DNA from: a bacterium
Lineage (GTDB): Bacteria; Cyanobacteriota; Vampirovibrionia; Gastranaerophilales; Gastranaerophilaceae
Reading direction: 5' to 3'
NCBI GenBank assembly: GCA_017478515.1
Contig: JAFVDH010000008.1
Location: 23,363-87,362 of the forward strand
DNA: 64,000 bases
Positions 18,077 through 26,160 of the stretch are shown here, in pieces. The stretch's first letter is position 1. Every line of letters begins with the position of its first letter. The notes below the pieces were generated by a model. It ran no database searches. It was given only the letters and a program-made list of their open reading frames with translations, and was not told the DNA's origin. Position numbers and translations under genes: made by a program.

Positions 18077-20024
18077 TGATTTTACAGGCGGAGCAAAACT
18101 TAATTACAACGATTACAAAGTAAGTTTAGGACTTTTTGGAAGAAGTGCTAAAAAGGCTGCTAATGCTAAAATGAAAGAAGCTTGCAGTGATAATAACGGT
18201 GATGTAAAAACTAATAACTCTAAAGGTGCAGAAGCTAAAGGTAATGTAGCTGAAGGAGAAGATGATACAGATTATGCTTTAGATGATGGTGAAGATGGCG
18301 AAAATGTAGCTGATGATAATCAAGTAAATGCCGATAATGCAATGGCAGAAGGTGATGCTTTAATGCCTACTTTAGAAGAATTGGGTGCACTTGCTGAAGT
18401 AAATACAGTTCAAATGCAAGATATGCAGGCTAATTGTGAAGCAGGTAAAGAAGAAATCATGGCTCAAATAGCAGAAAATATGACTATGATGCAAGATGGT
18501 TTAATGCAAGCTTCTGAAAATGCGGCAGAGATGGAAACTATTACTGCTGAAATTGAGCAATTGACCGCAGAAGAAGAAGGCGGAGCTGCAGGCGGATTTT
18601 CTACAGGTATGGCTGCTGCAGGCGGTCAAAACAGTGCATATAGTTTGAGCGTTCCTACAGGCGGAAATCAAGCTCCTGCAAAAGGTGGTAAAAAACAAGG
18701 AGGATTAATTTCTTCAGGAGCTCCTGCTACAAATCCTATGGGTGGTGCTCAAGGAGGTCAAGCAGCAGGCGGTGCTCAAGGTTCTCAAGGCAGTGACAGA
18801 TCTGCAGAAATTCAAGCTAAATATGCAAGACTTGCTGATATTGAAGCTCAAAATGTTGAGTTAACTAACATGGTAATGACATGTGCTGATAACGCTATTA
18901 CATTACAAATGGCTTATTGTGATGAAGTTGAATTAGTAATGGAGGCTGCTGAAGAAGAGCAAGCTTTAGGTAATGAAGAAGTTCTTCCTGAAATAGAACA
19001 ACAAGACCAAACATTTGCTAAGATACAAGAAGTTGGTATGTATGTTCAAGCAGGTGGTGCAGTTGTTCAAGGTGTTGGAGTTGGAATGATTACTTCAGGA
19101 ACACTTATTGATGCTTCAGGTAAAGTTATTAAAGCTTCAGGAACTGTAATGCAAGGTATTGGTGCAGGATTAAAAGCGTTAGGTGCTGCATTATTACCGG
19201 GTGTATTTACAGCTCCGGCAGGTAGTGCAGTTGGGGCATCCGGAACGGGTGTTACTATGGCTGGTAAAACTACTCAAGCTGCAGGTGGTGCTATTGAAGT
19301 TGCAGGAACTGGGGTTCAAAAAGCCGGTCTTACAGTTAGAACAGTTGGTCAAGGTATTTCTATTGCAGGTGAAGCTACTTCTGCAGTTGGTAGTGCCGGT
19401 CAAGTTGTGACAGCTATCAAGAATGGTCAATGGCTTGCTGCAATTGGTGCAGGTTTATCTTGCTTAGGCTCTGCTATGGCTTGCGTAAATGATGTTCAAG
19501 CTTTTACAGCATCTATTAATGGAGTTAAAGATGCAATGAAAGCTGTTACTTTGACAGGTGAAAAAGCTACAAGTGCTGCTGCAGGTTTGGCAGATAAGGG
19601 AGCACAAGTTGCTGGTAAGGCTGTAAATATTGGCACTCAAGCTGCGTCAAAAACTACTCAAACTTTAGCGGCAGTTTCAACAGGATTGACTAAAGGTGGT
19701 CAATTTGTATCAGGATTACAAGATGGAAATATCATGACAGGAATTGCTGCAGCTTTATCCGGTAACACAGCTAATTTTGCAAATCAACAAGCTTCACAAA
19801 CTCAACAAAATCAAGAAGATAGACAAAGAATACAAGATTTAACAACTCCAAATAGTGGTAATGATGGTATAAGCCAAGCCGATAGAAATGCTGCACTTGC
19901 TGCATATCCTGGTAAAGCAGCTGACATTAATAAATGTACTACAAAGGCTGAGTTGGATGCCTTACTTCAAAGATTTAAAAATGAACAACCAGCTAATAAT
20001 ACTGAACAGCCAGCTAATACTTAG
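18072..20024 (+). CDS. Large coiled-coil/glycine-zipper protein, paralogue A, candidate export substrate
   Basis: 650 aa, no recognised family. It has no Sec signal. Regions: N-terminus with LFGRSA (21-26) and CSDNNGDVK; an acidic stretch 62-85 (DDTDYALDDGEDGE); coiled coil about 100-170; a Gly/Ala/Gln linker 171-242; a second coiled coil about 243-320 (SAEIQAKYARLADIEAQNVE); a glycine-zipper hydrophobic region about 323-490 with many GxxxG and small residues; then a Gln/Thr-rich C-terminus. It follows fliR and has a sigma-28-type promoter, like late flagellar genes. Coiled coil plus hydrophobic zipper recalls type III translocators, but this is analogy only. Paralogue B is at 22809. Confidence 0.85.
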   Translation: MGDFTGGAKLNYNDYKVSLGLFGRSAKKAANAKMKEACSDNNGDVKTNNSKGAEAKGNVAEGEDDTDYALDDGEDGENVADDNQVNADNAMAEGDALMPTLEELGALAEVNTVQMQDMQANCEAGKEEIMAQIAENMTMMQDGLMQASENAAEMETITAEIEQLTAEEEGGAAGGFSTGMAAAGGQNSAYSLSVPTGGNQAPAKGGKKQGGLISSGAPATNPMGGAQGGQAAGGAQGSQGSDRSAEIQAKYARLADIEAQNVELTNMVMTCADNAITLQMAYCDEVELVMEAAEEEQALGNEEVLPEIEQQDQTFAKIQEVGMYVQAGGAVVQGVGVGMITSGTLIDASGKVIKASGTVMQGIGAGLKALGAALLPGVFTAPAGSAVGASGTGVTMAGKTTQAAGGAIEVAGTGVQKAGLTVRTVGQGISIAGEATSAVGSAGQVVTAIKNGQWLAAIGAGLSCLGSAMACVNDVQAFTASINGVKDAMKAVTLTGEKATSAAAGLADKGAQVAGKAVNIGTQAASKTTQTLAAVSTGLTKGGQFVSGLQDGNIMTGIAAALSGNTANFANQQASQTQQNQEDRQRIQDLTTPNSGNDGISQADRNAALAAYPGKAADINKCTTKAELDALLQRFKNEQPANNTEQPANT

Positions 20025-20036
20025 TATAAATATAAT

Positions 20037-20068
20037 AAAAAAGGGGCTTAATACTAAGCCCCTTTTTT
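20037..20068 (+). terminator. Rho-independent terminator after paralogue A
   Basis: A perfect 14-bp stem (AAAAAAGGGGCTTA, ATAC loop, TAAGCCCCTTTTTT) lies 13 bases after the stop codon and ends in a T-run. Confidence 0.9.
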
Positions 20069-20101
20069 ATATTCGTTTTTTTTGAAATTTGTTTCTTAAA
20101 A

Positions 20102-20153
20102 TGTAAAAAACTTTATGTATATGAGAGTTTTTTACAAAGTATGTAAAAAACTT
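20102..20153. promoter_or_regulatory. Three alternating 11-bp repeats before the AAA ATPase gene
   Basis: TGTAAAAAACT occurs at 20102-20112 and 20142-20152 in direct orientation and as its complement AGTTTTTTACA at 20126-20136. The third copy overlaps the -35 element (TTGATT at 20152-20157), which fits an operator. The binding protein is unknown. Confidence 0.45.
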
Positions 20154-20181
20154 GATTTTTTTTTAACCTTTTTATTATAAT
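20152..20181 (+). promoter_or_regulatory. Sigma-70-type promoter of the AAA ATPase gene
   Basis: TTGATT at 20152-20157, an 18-base spacer and TATAAT at 20176-20181, 20 bases before the start codon. Confidence 0.55.
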
Positions 20182-20201
20182 TTATATAAAAGAGGTTGTG
20201 A

Positions 20202-21419
20202 ATGTTTAATCGTCCAAAGTATCTAAATCAGCTAATTGATTTTAAAGATAAAGAACAGATTAAGGTTATTACCGGAATTAGAAGATGCGGTAAATCAAGT
20301 TTGCTTGATTTATTCATAGAATATTTAAAAACTAATAATGTGAAAGATGAAAATATCTTACATATTAATTTCGAAAGTTTAAAATACGCAAATATGACAT
20401 ATTTGGATTTAAACGATTTTATTGAAAAGAAAATAAATAATAACAATAATGGAAAATTATATTTATTTCTTGATGAAATTCAAAAAATTGATAAATGGGA
20501 ACTAACGGTTAATTCTCTTAGATTGAATAAAAATATAGACATTTATATTACAGGTTCAAATGCTTATCTTTTGTCTTCGCAGCTTTCGACATATTTATCC
20601 GGTAGATATGTCGAAATAAAAATGCAGCCTTTAACATTTGATGAGTTTTTAGTGTTTAATAAATTTGATAAATCTGCAACAAATCTTGAAAAATTTAATT
20701 TATATTTAAAATTTGGAGGGATGCCAGGATTAAAAGATTTTGCTTTTAATGAGAGAATGATTAACCAAACCCTTGAGGGAATATTTTCGACTGTTTTAGT
20801 TAAAGATATAATTGATCATGCAGAAATAAAAAATGTAGCTTTGTTAAAAAAAATTACAAGTTTTTTGGCAGACAATATAGGTAATCCAATATCTTTGAAT
20901 AAAATTAAAAATACATTAGTATCTCAAAATTTAATAACAAAAGGTATTCATCTTTCTGCGATTGATAATTTTATTTCTCTGCTTGAAAATGCTTTTGTGT
21001 TTTATGGAATAAAACGTTACGATATCAAGGGTAAAGAATATTTAAAAACCCAAGGCAAATACTACATATCGGATATAGGCTTAAGAAACTTCTTTTTAGG
21101 GTACAGAGATATTGATAGAGGTCATATTCTTGAAAATATTGTATTTTTAGAATTGCTAAGCAGAGGATATAAAGTTTCGATAGGAAAAATAGATAAGACG
21201 GAAGTGGATTTTATTGCATCATCTTCTAACGAAATAAAATACATTCAAGTTTGCGAAACTCTTATGTCTGAAACGACACGCCAAAGAGAATTAACTCCTT
21301 TAATAAATATAAAAGATAATTATGAAAAAATAATATTAACAATGGATAATTTATTTGTTGGTGTTAACGAAAAAGGTATAAAAATTTTTAACATAATTGA
21401 ATGGCTTTTAAATAAATAG
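20202..21419 (+). CDS. AAA-family ATPase with DUF4143 domain
   Basis: 405 aa. The N-terminal AAA_14 domain has Walker A GIRRCGKS (25-32), Walker B LYLFLDEIQKI (about 86-96) and a sensor region DIYITGSNAYLLSSQLSTYLSGRY. The C-terminal half is DUF4143, with a final nuclease-like fold (GHILENIVFLELLSRGY, then TEVDFIAS and KYIQVCETL). These genes are widespread, often mobile or in variable regions, and their function is unsettled. It sits between the two large paralogues beside an IS30-type transposase, in the opposite direction to it, and has its own promoter. Confidence 0.88.
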   Translation: MFNRPKYLNQLIDFKDKEQIKVITGIRRCGKSSLLDLFIEYLKTNNVKDENILHINFESLKYANMTYLDLNDFIEKKINNNNNGKLYLFLDEIQKIDKWELTVNSLRLNKNIDIYITGSNAYLLSSQLSTYLSGRYVEIKMQPLTFDEFLVFNKFDKSATNLEKFNLYLKFGGMPGLKDFAFNERMINQTLEGIFSTVLVKDIIDHAEIKNVALLKKITSFLADNIGNPISLNKIKNTLVSQNLITKGIHLSAIDNFISLLENAFVFYGIKRYDIKGKEYLKTQGKYYISDIGLRNFFLGYRDIDRGHILENIVFLELLSRGYKVSIGKIDKTEVDFIASSSNEIKYIQVCETLMSETTRQRELTPLINIKDNYEKIILTMDNLFVGVNEKGIKIFNIIEWLLNK

Positions 21420-21424
21420 GTAGT

Positions 21425-22610
21425 TATTTTATGAGCCTAGTGCTAATTCAAGATATTTTTCATATGGTGTTTTAAATTCTAATACTTTCATTGGTCTGTT
21501 ATTAATCCAATTTTCAACATATTTAATATCTTTTTCGTTTATTGTATCAAAATTAGTCCCTTTGGGGAAAAATCGTCTTATTATTCCGTTAATGTTTTCT
21601 ACTGTTCCTTTTTCCCAACTATGATGCGGTTTACAGAAGAAACTTTTAGTCTTAAAAATTTTGTTAATTTTTTCATGACCGGTGAATTCATGACCATTAT
21701 CGTAGGTTATACTTTTAATTAAATGTTTGTATGGTGTCAGTGCATTAATTAATGATTTATAAGTTTGTACTGAATTTAGAGATTCCGTTTTTTCTATCTT
21801 TGTTAGTCTTGTTTTTCTATCTACAATTACAGTAAGGCAACTTTGTTTTTTATTTTTAGGTGTATTTTTATCGGTATGAATGCTTTTTCTTGGGCTTTCA
21901 ATACTATCTGCTTCAAAGTGTCCAAATTCAGTTCTCAAATTTGCTTCAATATGTCTTAAATCTATATCTGTTCTATTAGGAATAATATTTTTCCGGCATG
22001 TTGAGTTATATCTGTTCTTACTTTTGATACTTCTGGATATTCTTCCAAATTTTCTTCTGCACAAATATTGAGTAAGGTTAAGTTCATTGTGTGTAGAATA
22101 AATAAATTTATAAATCGTTTCATGATAGATATTAAAAGAATATTTTGTTCTTAATCTGCCTGCTATTAATTCAGGTGATAAGCCTATTTTTAAACACATT
22201 ATGACATATTTTCTAATATGTTTATTATTTAATTTTCTGTTATTATGTGTGTTTTGCCATTTTTCTTTTACTTTTTTATGAGTTTGTGAACCGATATATT
22301 TCCCTCTATAAAATACTGCCTCAGGTCTTTTTAATTCTCTTGAAATTGTTGAAGCGTTTCTGCCTAAAATAGAAGCAATATTTCTTATGCTTAGACCTTC
22401 ATTAAATAGAATTGCTATTTTATCTCTTTCGTTCAATGTCAAATGGCCTTTTTTGTCTTCTAATTTATCTTTTTTGATAAGTGCTATTTGATAATTAATT
22501 TCTTCTTTTTTTTCTTTTTCGGTTAGCATATGTAAATCCCTTTCATTTGTTAAAGATAAGTTTACAAGTTCCAGTACAAAACGCAACATTTAGCTGGAAT
22601 TAGTTTATTG
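21425..22610 (-). mobile_element. IS30-like insertion sequence, borders approximate
   Basis: The complete IS30-type transposase defines the element. The right border is probably near 22590-22600, where a stretch reading GTTGCGTTTTGTACTGG on the minus strand resembles family ends. The left border is within about 20 bases of the transposase stop. I could not match two terminal repeats or a target duplication, so the limits are estimates. Confidence 0.5.
21429..22529 (-). CDS. IS30-family transposase
   Basis: 366 aa from the ATG at 22529, which has a GAAAGGG ribosome site; a further in-frame start at 22589 is less likely. The N-terminal HTH reads GHLTLNERDKIAILFNEGLS then IASILGRNASTISRELKR, the IS30 signature. 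The C-terminal DDE catalytic domain has FGHFEADSI (first D), ITYDNGHEFTGH (second D) and PHHSWEKGTVENINGIIRRF (E in the typical place). The reading frame is complete, so the element may be active. Terminal inverted repeats could not be fixed by eye. It interrupts the interval between the paralogous export-linked genes. Confidence 0.92.
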   Translation of the reverse strand: MLTEKEKKEEINYQIALIKKDKLEDKKGHLTLNERDKIAILFNEGLSIRNIASILGRNASTISRELKRPEAVFYRGKYIGSQTHKKVKEKWQNTHNNRKLNNKHIRKYVIMCLKIGLSPELIAGRLRTKYSFNIYHETIYKFIYSTHNELNLTQYLCRRKFGRISRSIKSKNRYNSTCRKNIIPNRTDIDLRHIEANLRTEFGHFEADSIESPRKSIHTDKNTPKNKKQSCLTVIVDRKTRLTKIEKTESLNSVQTYKSLINALTPYKHLIKSITYDNGHEFTGHEKINKIFKTKSFFCKPHHSWEKGTVENINGIIRRFFPKGTNFDTINEKDIKYVENWINNRPMKVLEFKTPYEKYLELALGS

Positions 22611-22652
22611 ATAAAGGAGAATAAAAAATAAATATTAATTGTAATTGTATAA

Positions 22653-22813
22653 AAACAAAGAACTTGCCTTTTTAAGTGTGTTAAGTTTTGTAAATGTTTC
22701 CCCCGCTTTATTAAAGTTTTCTTGGTGCTGTGCCTCTTAAGCCACTCTGTGCCGACATGCATGGCATAGGTATATGTAAGGTAAAAGATAGATATAAGGA
22801 GAAAAATTATGGG
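22653..22813 (+). repeat. Promoter-leader repeat, copy B (161 bp)
   Basis: It is identical to 17935-18076 except for 19 extra bases, bounded by a direct repeat of CTGTGCC (22728-22734 and 22747-22753). The extra bases separate TAAAGTTT (22712-22719) from GCCGACAT (22751-22758) by 31 instead of 12 bases. At the normal 12-base distance the sequence is GCCTCTTA, a poor -10. The leader and AAGGAG site are unchanged. Confidence 0.95.
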
Positions 22814-24686
22814 AAGTTTCGACGCTGGTAATCAACTAAATTATGACAAATTAAAAGCTAAAGTGCCTAAATTGTTCGGTAGAAGTGCTGTTAAAAGAGC
22901 TAATGAAACTATTAAGGCTGCTTGTTCTGACAATAATGGTGATGTTAAAGAACAAACAGGCGTTAATAAAGAACAAAATAGTATTGCTGTTGATTCTAAT
23001 GACGAAGCTGATTATTCTTTGGATGAGGGTGATGATCAACAAGCTATTGGTGAAGACCAACAAGATGTATCTGAATGTTCTGAATCTGATGGTTGCAGTG
23101 AAATCGATTCTGTTGAAGATTTAGGTGCTCTTGGTGAAGTTAGTATGCAGCAAATGCAGGATATGCAGGCTAATTGTGAAGCAGGTAAAGAAGAACTTGC
23201 CGCTCAAATTGCAGAATGTATGATGACTATGCAAGATGCTGCTATGCAAATTGCTGCTAACGGTGAAGAGGCTGAGGCTATCATCTCGGAAATTGAGCAA
23301 TTATCTGCCGAAGAAGAAGGTGGAGCTGCAGGCGGATTTTCTACTTCTATGGCTGCTGCAGGTGGTGAAAACAGTGCATACGGATTAAATATTCCTACAG
23401 GTAATCCAAATCCTGCTCCGGCAAAAGGCGGTAAAAAACAAGGCGGTGCTATAACTGCTGGTAATAATACTAATCCTATTGGTAACACTCAAGGTGCTCA
23501 AAGTAATCAAGGTGCTAAAGGCTCTCAAGGTAGTGACAAATCTTCTGAAATCCAAGCTAAATATGCAAGACTTGCTGATATTGAAGCTCAAAACGTTGAG
23601 TTAACTAATTTGACAATGACTTGTGCTGATAATGCTATTACTTTACAAATGGCTTATTGTGATGAAGTTGAATTAGTAATGGAAGCAGGGGAAGAACAAC
23701 AAGCTCAAGGTGAAGAAGCTCTTCAAGAATTAGAAGAAGAAAATCAAACTTTCCAAAAGATAACTATGGTTGGTATGCTTACTAATGCTGCCGGTGCAGT
23801 AACAAGAGGTGTTGGTGCTGGTATGGTTTGTACTGGTACTGGTGTTATGATTAATGGTGAAGCCGTAAAACATACTGGTACTGCTGGACAAGGTATATTC
23901 CAAGGCTTAGGGGTTATGTTCAAGGGCTTATTAGGTTTACCTATGGGTACTGGTGTTGCTCCTAGTACTGCCGGTCAAGCTTCTGCTGCATCTGGAAAGG
24001 CTACTATGAAAGGAATTTATGTTGTTGGTGATGGCGTTTCAAAAGCTGGAACTGGTCTTCAAAAAGCCGGAGTGGTAGTACAAAAAGTTGGTATGGGCAT
24101 ACAAGTTGCAGGTCAAGCTACAATGGCTGTTGGTAATGCAGGAACTATGGTAAATGCTATTAAAAATGGTAACTGGTTAGCTGCTATTGGTGCAGGTATT
24201 GGAATGTTAGGTTCTGCTTGTGCTTGTTTAGATAATGCAGCTGCATTTGCTACAGCTATTGGTTGTGCTCAATCTGGTATAGGTCAAGCTGTTAATACTA
24301 TTTCAAGTAAAATCAATGGAGTTGTAGGTAAATGGATGGGTACTGCAGGTCAAGCTGGTACTGCAGCTAATGGTTTACAACAAATAGGTTCTACTGTTTC
24401 TCAATTTGACTCTTCAAACGGTGGATGGAAAAATGGCGTTCAAAATTTAGGTACTAACAGTTCTTCTTACTCACTTGCTTCTGAAATGAAGACTGTAGAT
24501 GATAATAAAGAGGCCGCTGCAACTGATTTGACAACAGCGAAAGCACGAGCAAAAGAAGCTGGACTTAGTGATGAAGCACTTAAAGGTAAAGGTGATGCAG
24601 CATCTATAAGAAAATTGATTGACGATTTTAAAGCTGGTAAAGTTGATGCTGATGGAAAACCTAAAACTCCTGCTAGTGCTAAATAA
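22809..24686 (+). CDS. Large coiled-coil/glycine-zipper protein, paralogue B
   Basis: 625 aa, homologous along its length to the 18072 product. Shared landmarks: MGxF start, LFGRSA, CSDNNGDVK, an acidic stretch with DYSLDEGDD, MQDMQANCEAGKEE, the EEEGGAAGGFST linker, the near-identical IQAKYARLADIEAQNVELTN block and a cysteine-bearing helix (MTCADNAITLQMAYCDEVE). The glycine-zipper region and the C-terminus have diverged more; the C-terminus here is Lys/Asp-rich and lacks Gln. It has no Sec signal. Divergence is high in the coding part while the leader is almost unchanged, which suggests gene conversion or selection on the promoter. Function unknown; export by the neighbouring apparatus is inferred. 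Confidence 0.85.
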   Translation: MGSFDAGNQLNYDKLKAKVPKLFGRSAVKRANETIKAACSDNNGDVKEQTGVNKEQNSIAVDSNDEADYSLDEGDDQQAIGEDQQDVSECSESDGCSEIDSVEDLGALGEVSMQQMQDMQANCEAGKEELAAQIAECMMTMQDAAMQIAANGEEAEAIISEIEQLSAEEEGGAAGGFSTSMAAAGGENSAYGLNIPTGNPNPAPAKGGKKQGGAITAGNNTNPIGNTQGAQSNQGAKGSQGSDKSSEIQAKYARLADIEAQNVELTNLTMTCADNAITLQMAYCDEVELVMEAGEEQQAQGEEALQELEEENQTFQKITMVGMLTNAAGAVTRGVGAGMVCTGTGVMINGEAVKHTGTAGQGIFQGLGVMFKGLLGLPMGTGVAPSTAGQASAASGKATMKGIYVVGDGVSKAGTGLQKAGVVVQKVGMGIQVAGQATMAVGNAGTMVNAIKNGNWLAAIGAGIGMLGSACACLDNAAAFATAIGCAQSGIGQAVNTISSKINGVVGKWMGTAGQAGTAANGLQQIGSTVSQFDSSNGGWKNGVQNLGTNSSSYSLASEMKTVDDNKEAAATDLTTAKARAKEAGLSDEALKGKGDAASIRKLIDDFKAGKVDADGKPKTPASAK

Positions 24687-24714
24687 TTTAATTTATTAAA
24701 ATATAAATAATAAA

Positions 24715-24758
24715 AGACAAAGGGGCTGTCCTTTTTGGACAGCCCCTGTTAGTCTTTT
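24715..24758 (+). terminator. Rho-independent terminator after paralogue B
   Basis: An 11-bp GC-rich stem (AGGGGCTGTCC, TTTTT loop, GGACAGCCCCT), with weaker outer pairing AGAC/GTCT, ends in TTTT. It lies about 30 bases after the stop. Confidence 0.85.
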
Positions 24759-24925
24759 AAATCTGTGTATTATTTATTCTGTTTATATTATATATCTACA
24801 AAGACTTTGATTATTTCTAATTTTATTTATTAAATTTGAATTTTAGGTTACAAAGATTGCTAATACCCTTTAAGCTATCTCTTTATTATTGACTTAAACT
24901 TTTTTATTTCATATAATTTTTTTTG

Positions 24926-24965
24926 AATTTAATACAACATTTTATTTAAAATGTTGTATTAAATT
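24926..24965. repeat. Perfect 19-bp inverted repeat before the pyruvyl transferase gene
   Basis: Arms at 24926-24944 and 24947-24965 are perfectly complementary (AATTTAATACAACATTTTA and its complement) with a 2-base centre. The repeat ends 16 bases before the start codon. It may be an operator or a leader hairpin; it lacks the GC content of a strong terminator. The rest of the 295-base gap is AT-rich with no gene. Confidence 0.6.
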
Positions 24966-24981
24966 TTATAGGAAATATTTT

Positions 24982-26160
24982 ATGACAAATTATTTAATAA
25001 CAGGCGGCGGTTTCAATAACAAAGGTGCAGAATCTATGCTCTATACTCTGCTAACCGAATTAAGAAATAACGATGCTAATTGTAAAATTTATATTTTATT
25101 ATCAAACGGTGTATCTTCTATCAATAATGACTTGTTTGAGAATATTGATTTCATAAATTACACCATAAAAGATGTGAAAAAACTTATAAGTCCTTTTAGT
25201 TTTATTTTGAAAAAGAACAATAAATTATTAACTGCTGTTAAAGATGCAGATGTCATTTTTGATATCTCAGGTTATATATTATCCTCTCAATGGGGAAAGG
25301 ATGCTGCCCGTATTCTTCATATAATAAATTTGGCAAAAAAATACAAGAAGAAAATAATTCTTCTACCTCAGTCTTTTGGACCTTTTGATTTTCCTAAAAA
25401 ATATAAACTCGGAAAAAATAAGCTTAAAAAAGTTTTATCTTACTCTTCTTTAATATTTGCAAGGGAACATGACGGGTTTAATTTGCTTAAAGATTTAGGT
25501 TTAAATAATATAGAGCTTTCTCCTGATATTGTTATTCAGAGTTCAAAGCCTTATTCGGGATTTTTTACTAATAAGGCTATTAATGTAGATAATAATTCTG
25601 CCTCATCCATAGATATAAAGTCCGGAAGTGTATTAATTTTTCCGAATATAAGAGTTATTGAACGTTCAAATAAAGAAAAGATGCTTGATTTATACCAAAA
25701 AGCGGTTAATTTATTAGTTGAAAATAATTACAATGTTTATATTTCTTACTATGATTTGGCCGATGAAAAAATTTGCAAAGAAATTTTTGATTTGTTTGAA
25801 AATAACAATAAGGTTCATTTTTTGGATGGAAAGATTGATTGCATTAAATTTAGTAAAATTCTACCTGAATTTGATTTTATTATATCATCAAGATTTCATT
25901 CTATAGTCCATTCATACAAAAACGGTATTCCTGTATTAGCTATTGGCTGGGCTGTTAAATATGAGGAACTTTTGCATTCTGTTGGACAAGATGATTTTAT
26001 TTTTGATGGGAGAAATGATATTGAGTCTGATAAATTTTTGGAAAAAATTAAATATTTAATTGCTAATTTTAAAATTGAATCTGAAAAAATAAAATTTAAT
26101 GTTGCTAAAATTCAGAAAAATAATTGCTTTGATAGAGTTTGGGAGTGTTTATCAAAATGA
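24982..26160 (+). CDS. Polysaccharide pyruvyl transferase family protein
   Basis: 392 aa. It has the family's N-terminal NYLITGGGFNNKGAESML, the middle IILLPQSFGPFDFPKK and SLIFAREHDGFNLLKDLG, and the C-terminal SRFHSIVHSYKNGIPVLAIGW block. Members add pyruvate ketals to surface sugars in the cytoplasm, or play related roles. Its end overlaps the next gene (ATGA). The pair with an F420-hydrogenase-beta-like protein is common in capsule and exopolysaccharide loci of gut bacteria; no other capsule gene is adjacent here. Confidence 0.9.
   Translation: MTNYLITGGGFNNKGAESMLYTLLTELRNNDANCKIYILLSNGVSSINNDLFENIDFINYTIKDVKKLISPFSFILKKNNKLLTAVKDADVIFDISGYILSSQWGKDAARILHIINLAKKYKKKIILLPQSFGPFDFPKKYKLGKNKLKKVLSYSSLIFAREHDGFNLLKDLGLNNIELSPDIVIQSSKPYSGFFTNKAINVDNNSASSIDIKSGSVLIFPNIRVIERSNKEKMLDLYQKAVNLLVENNYNVYISYYDLADEKICKEIFDLFENNNKVHFLDGKIDCIKFSKILPEFDFIISSRFHSIVHSYKNGIPVLAIGWAVKYEELLHSVGQDDFIFDGRNDIESDKFLEKIKYLIANFKIESEKIKFNVAKIQKNNCFDRVWECLSK

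Noticed and set aside
19183..19430. Frames on both strands inside the glycine-zipper region of the 18072 gene
   Set aside because: Repetitive GC-richer codons leave other frames open by chance; no ribosome site or family.
17900..22810. CRISPR array
   Set aside because: The repeats here are two long copies and a few short sites, not regularly spaced repeats with unique spacers. No cas gene is present.
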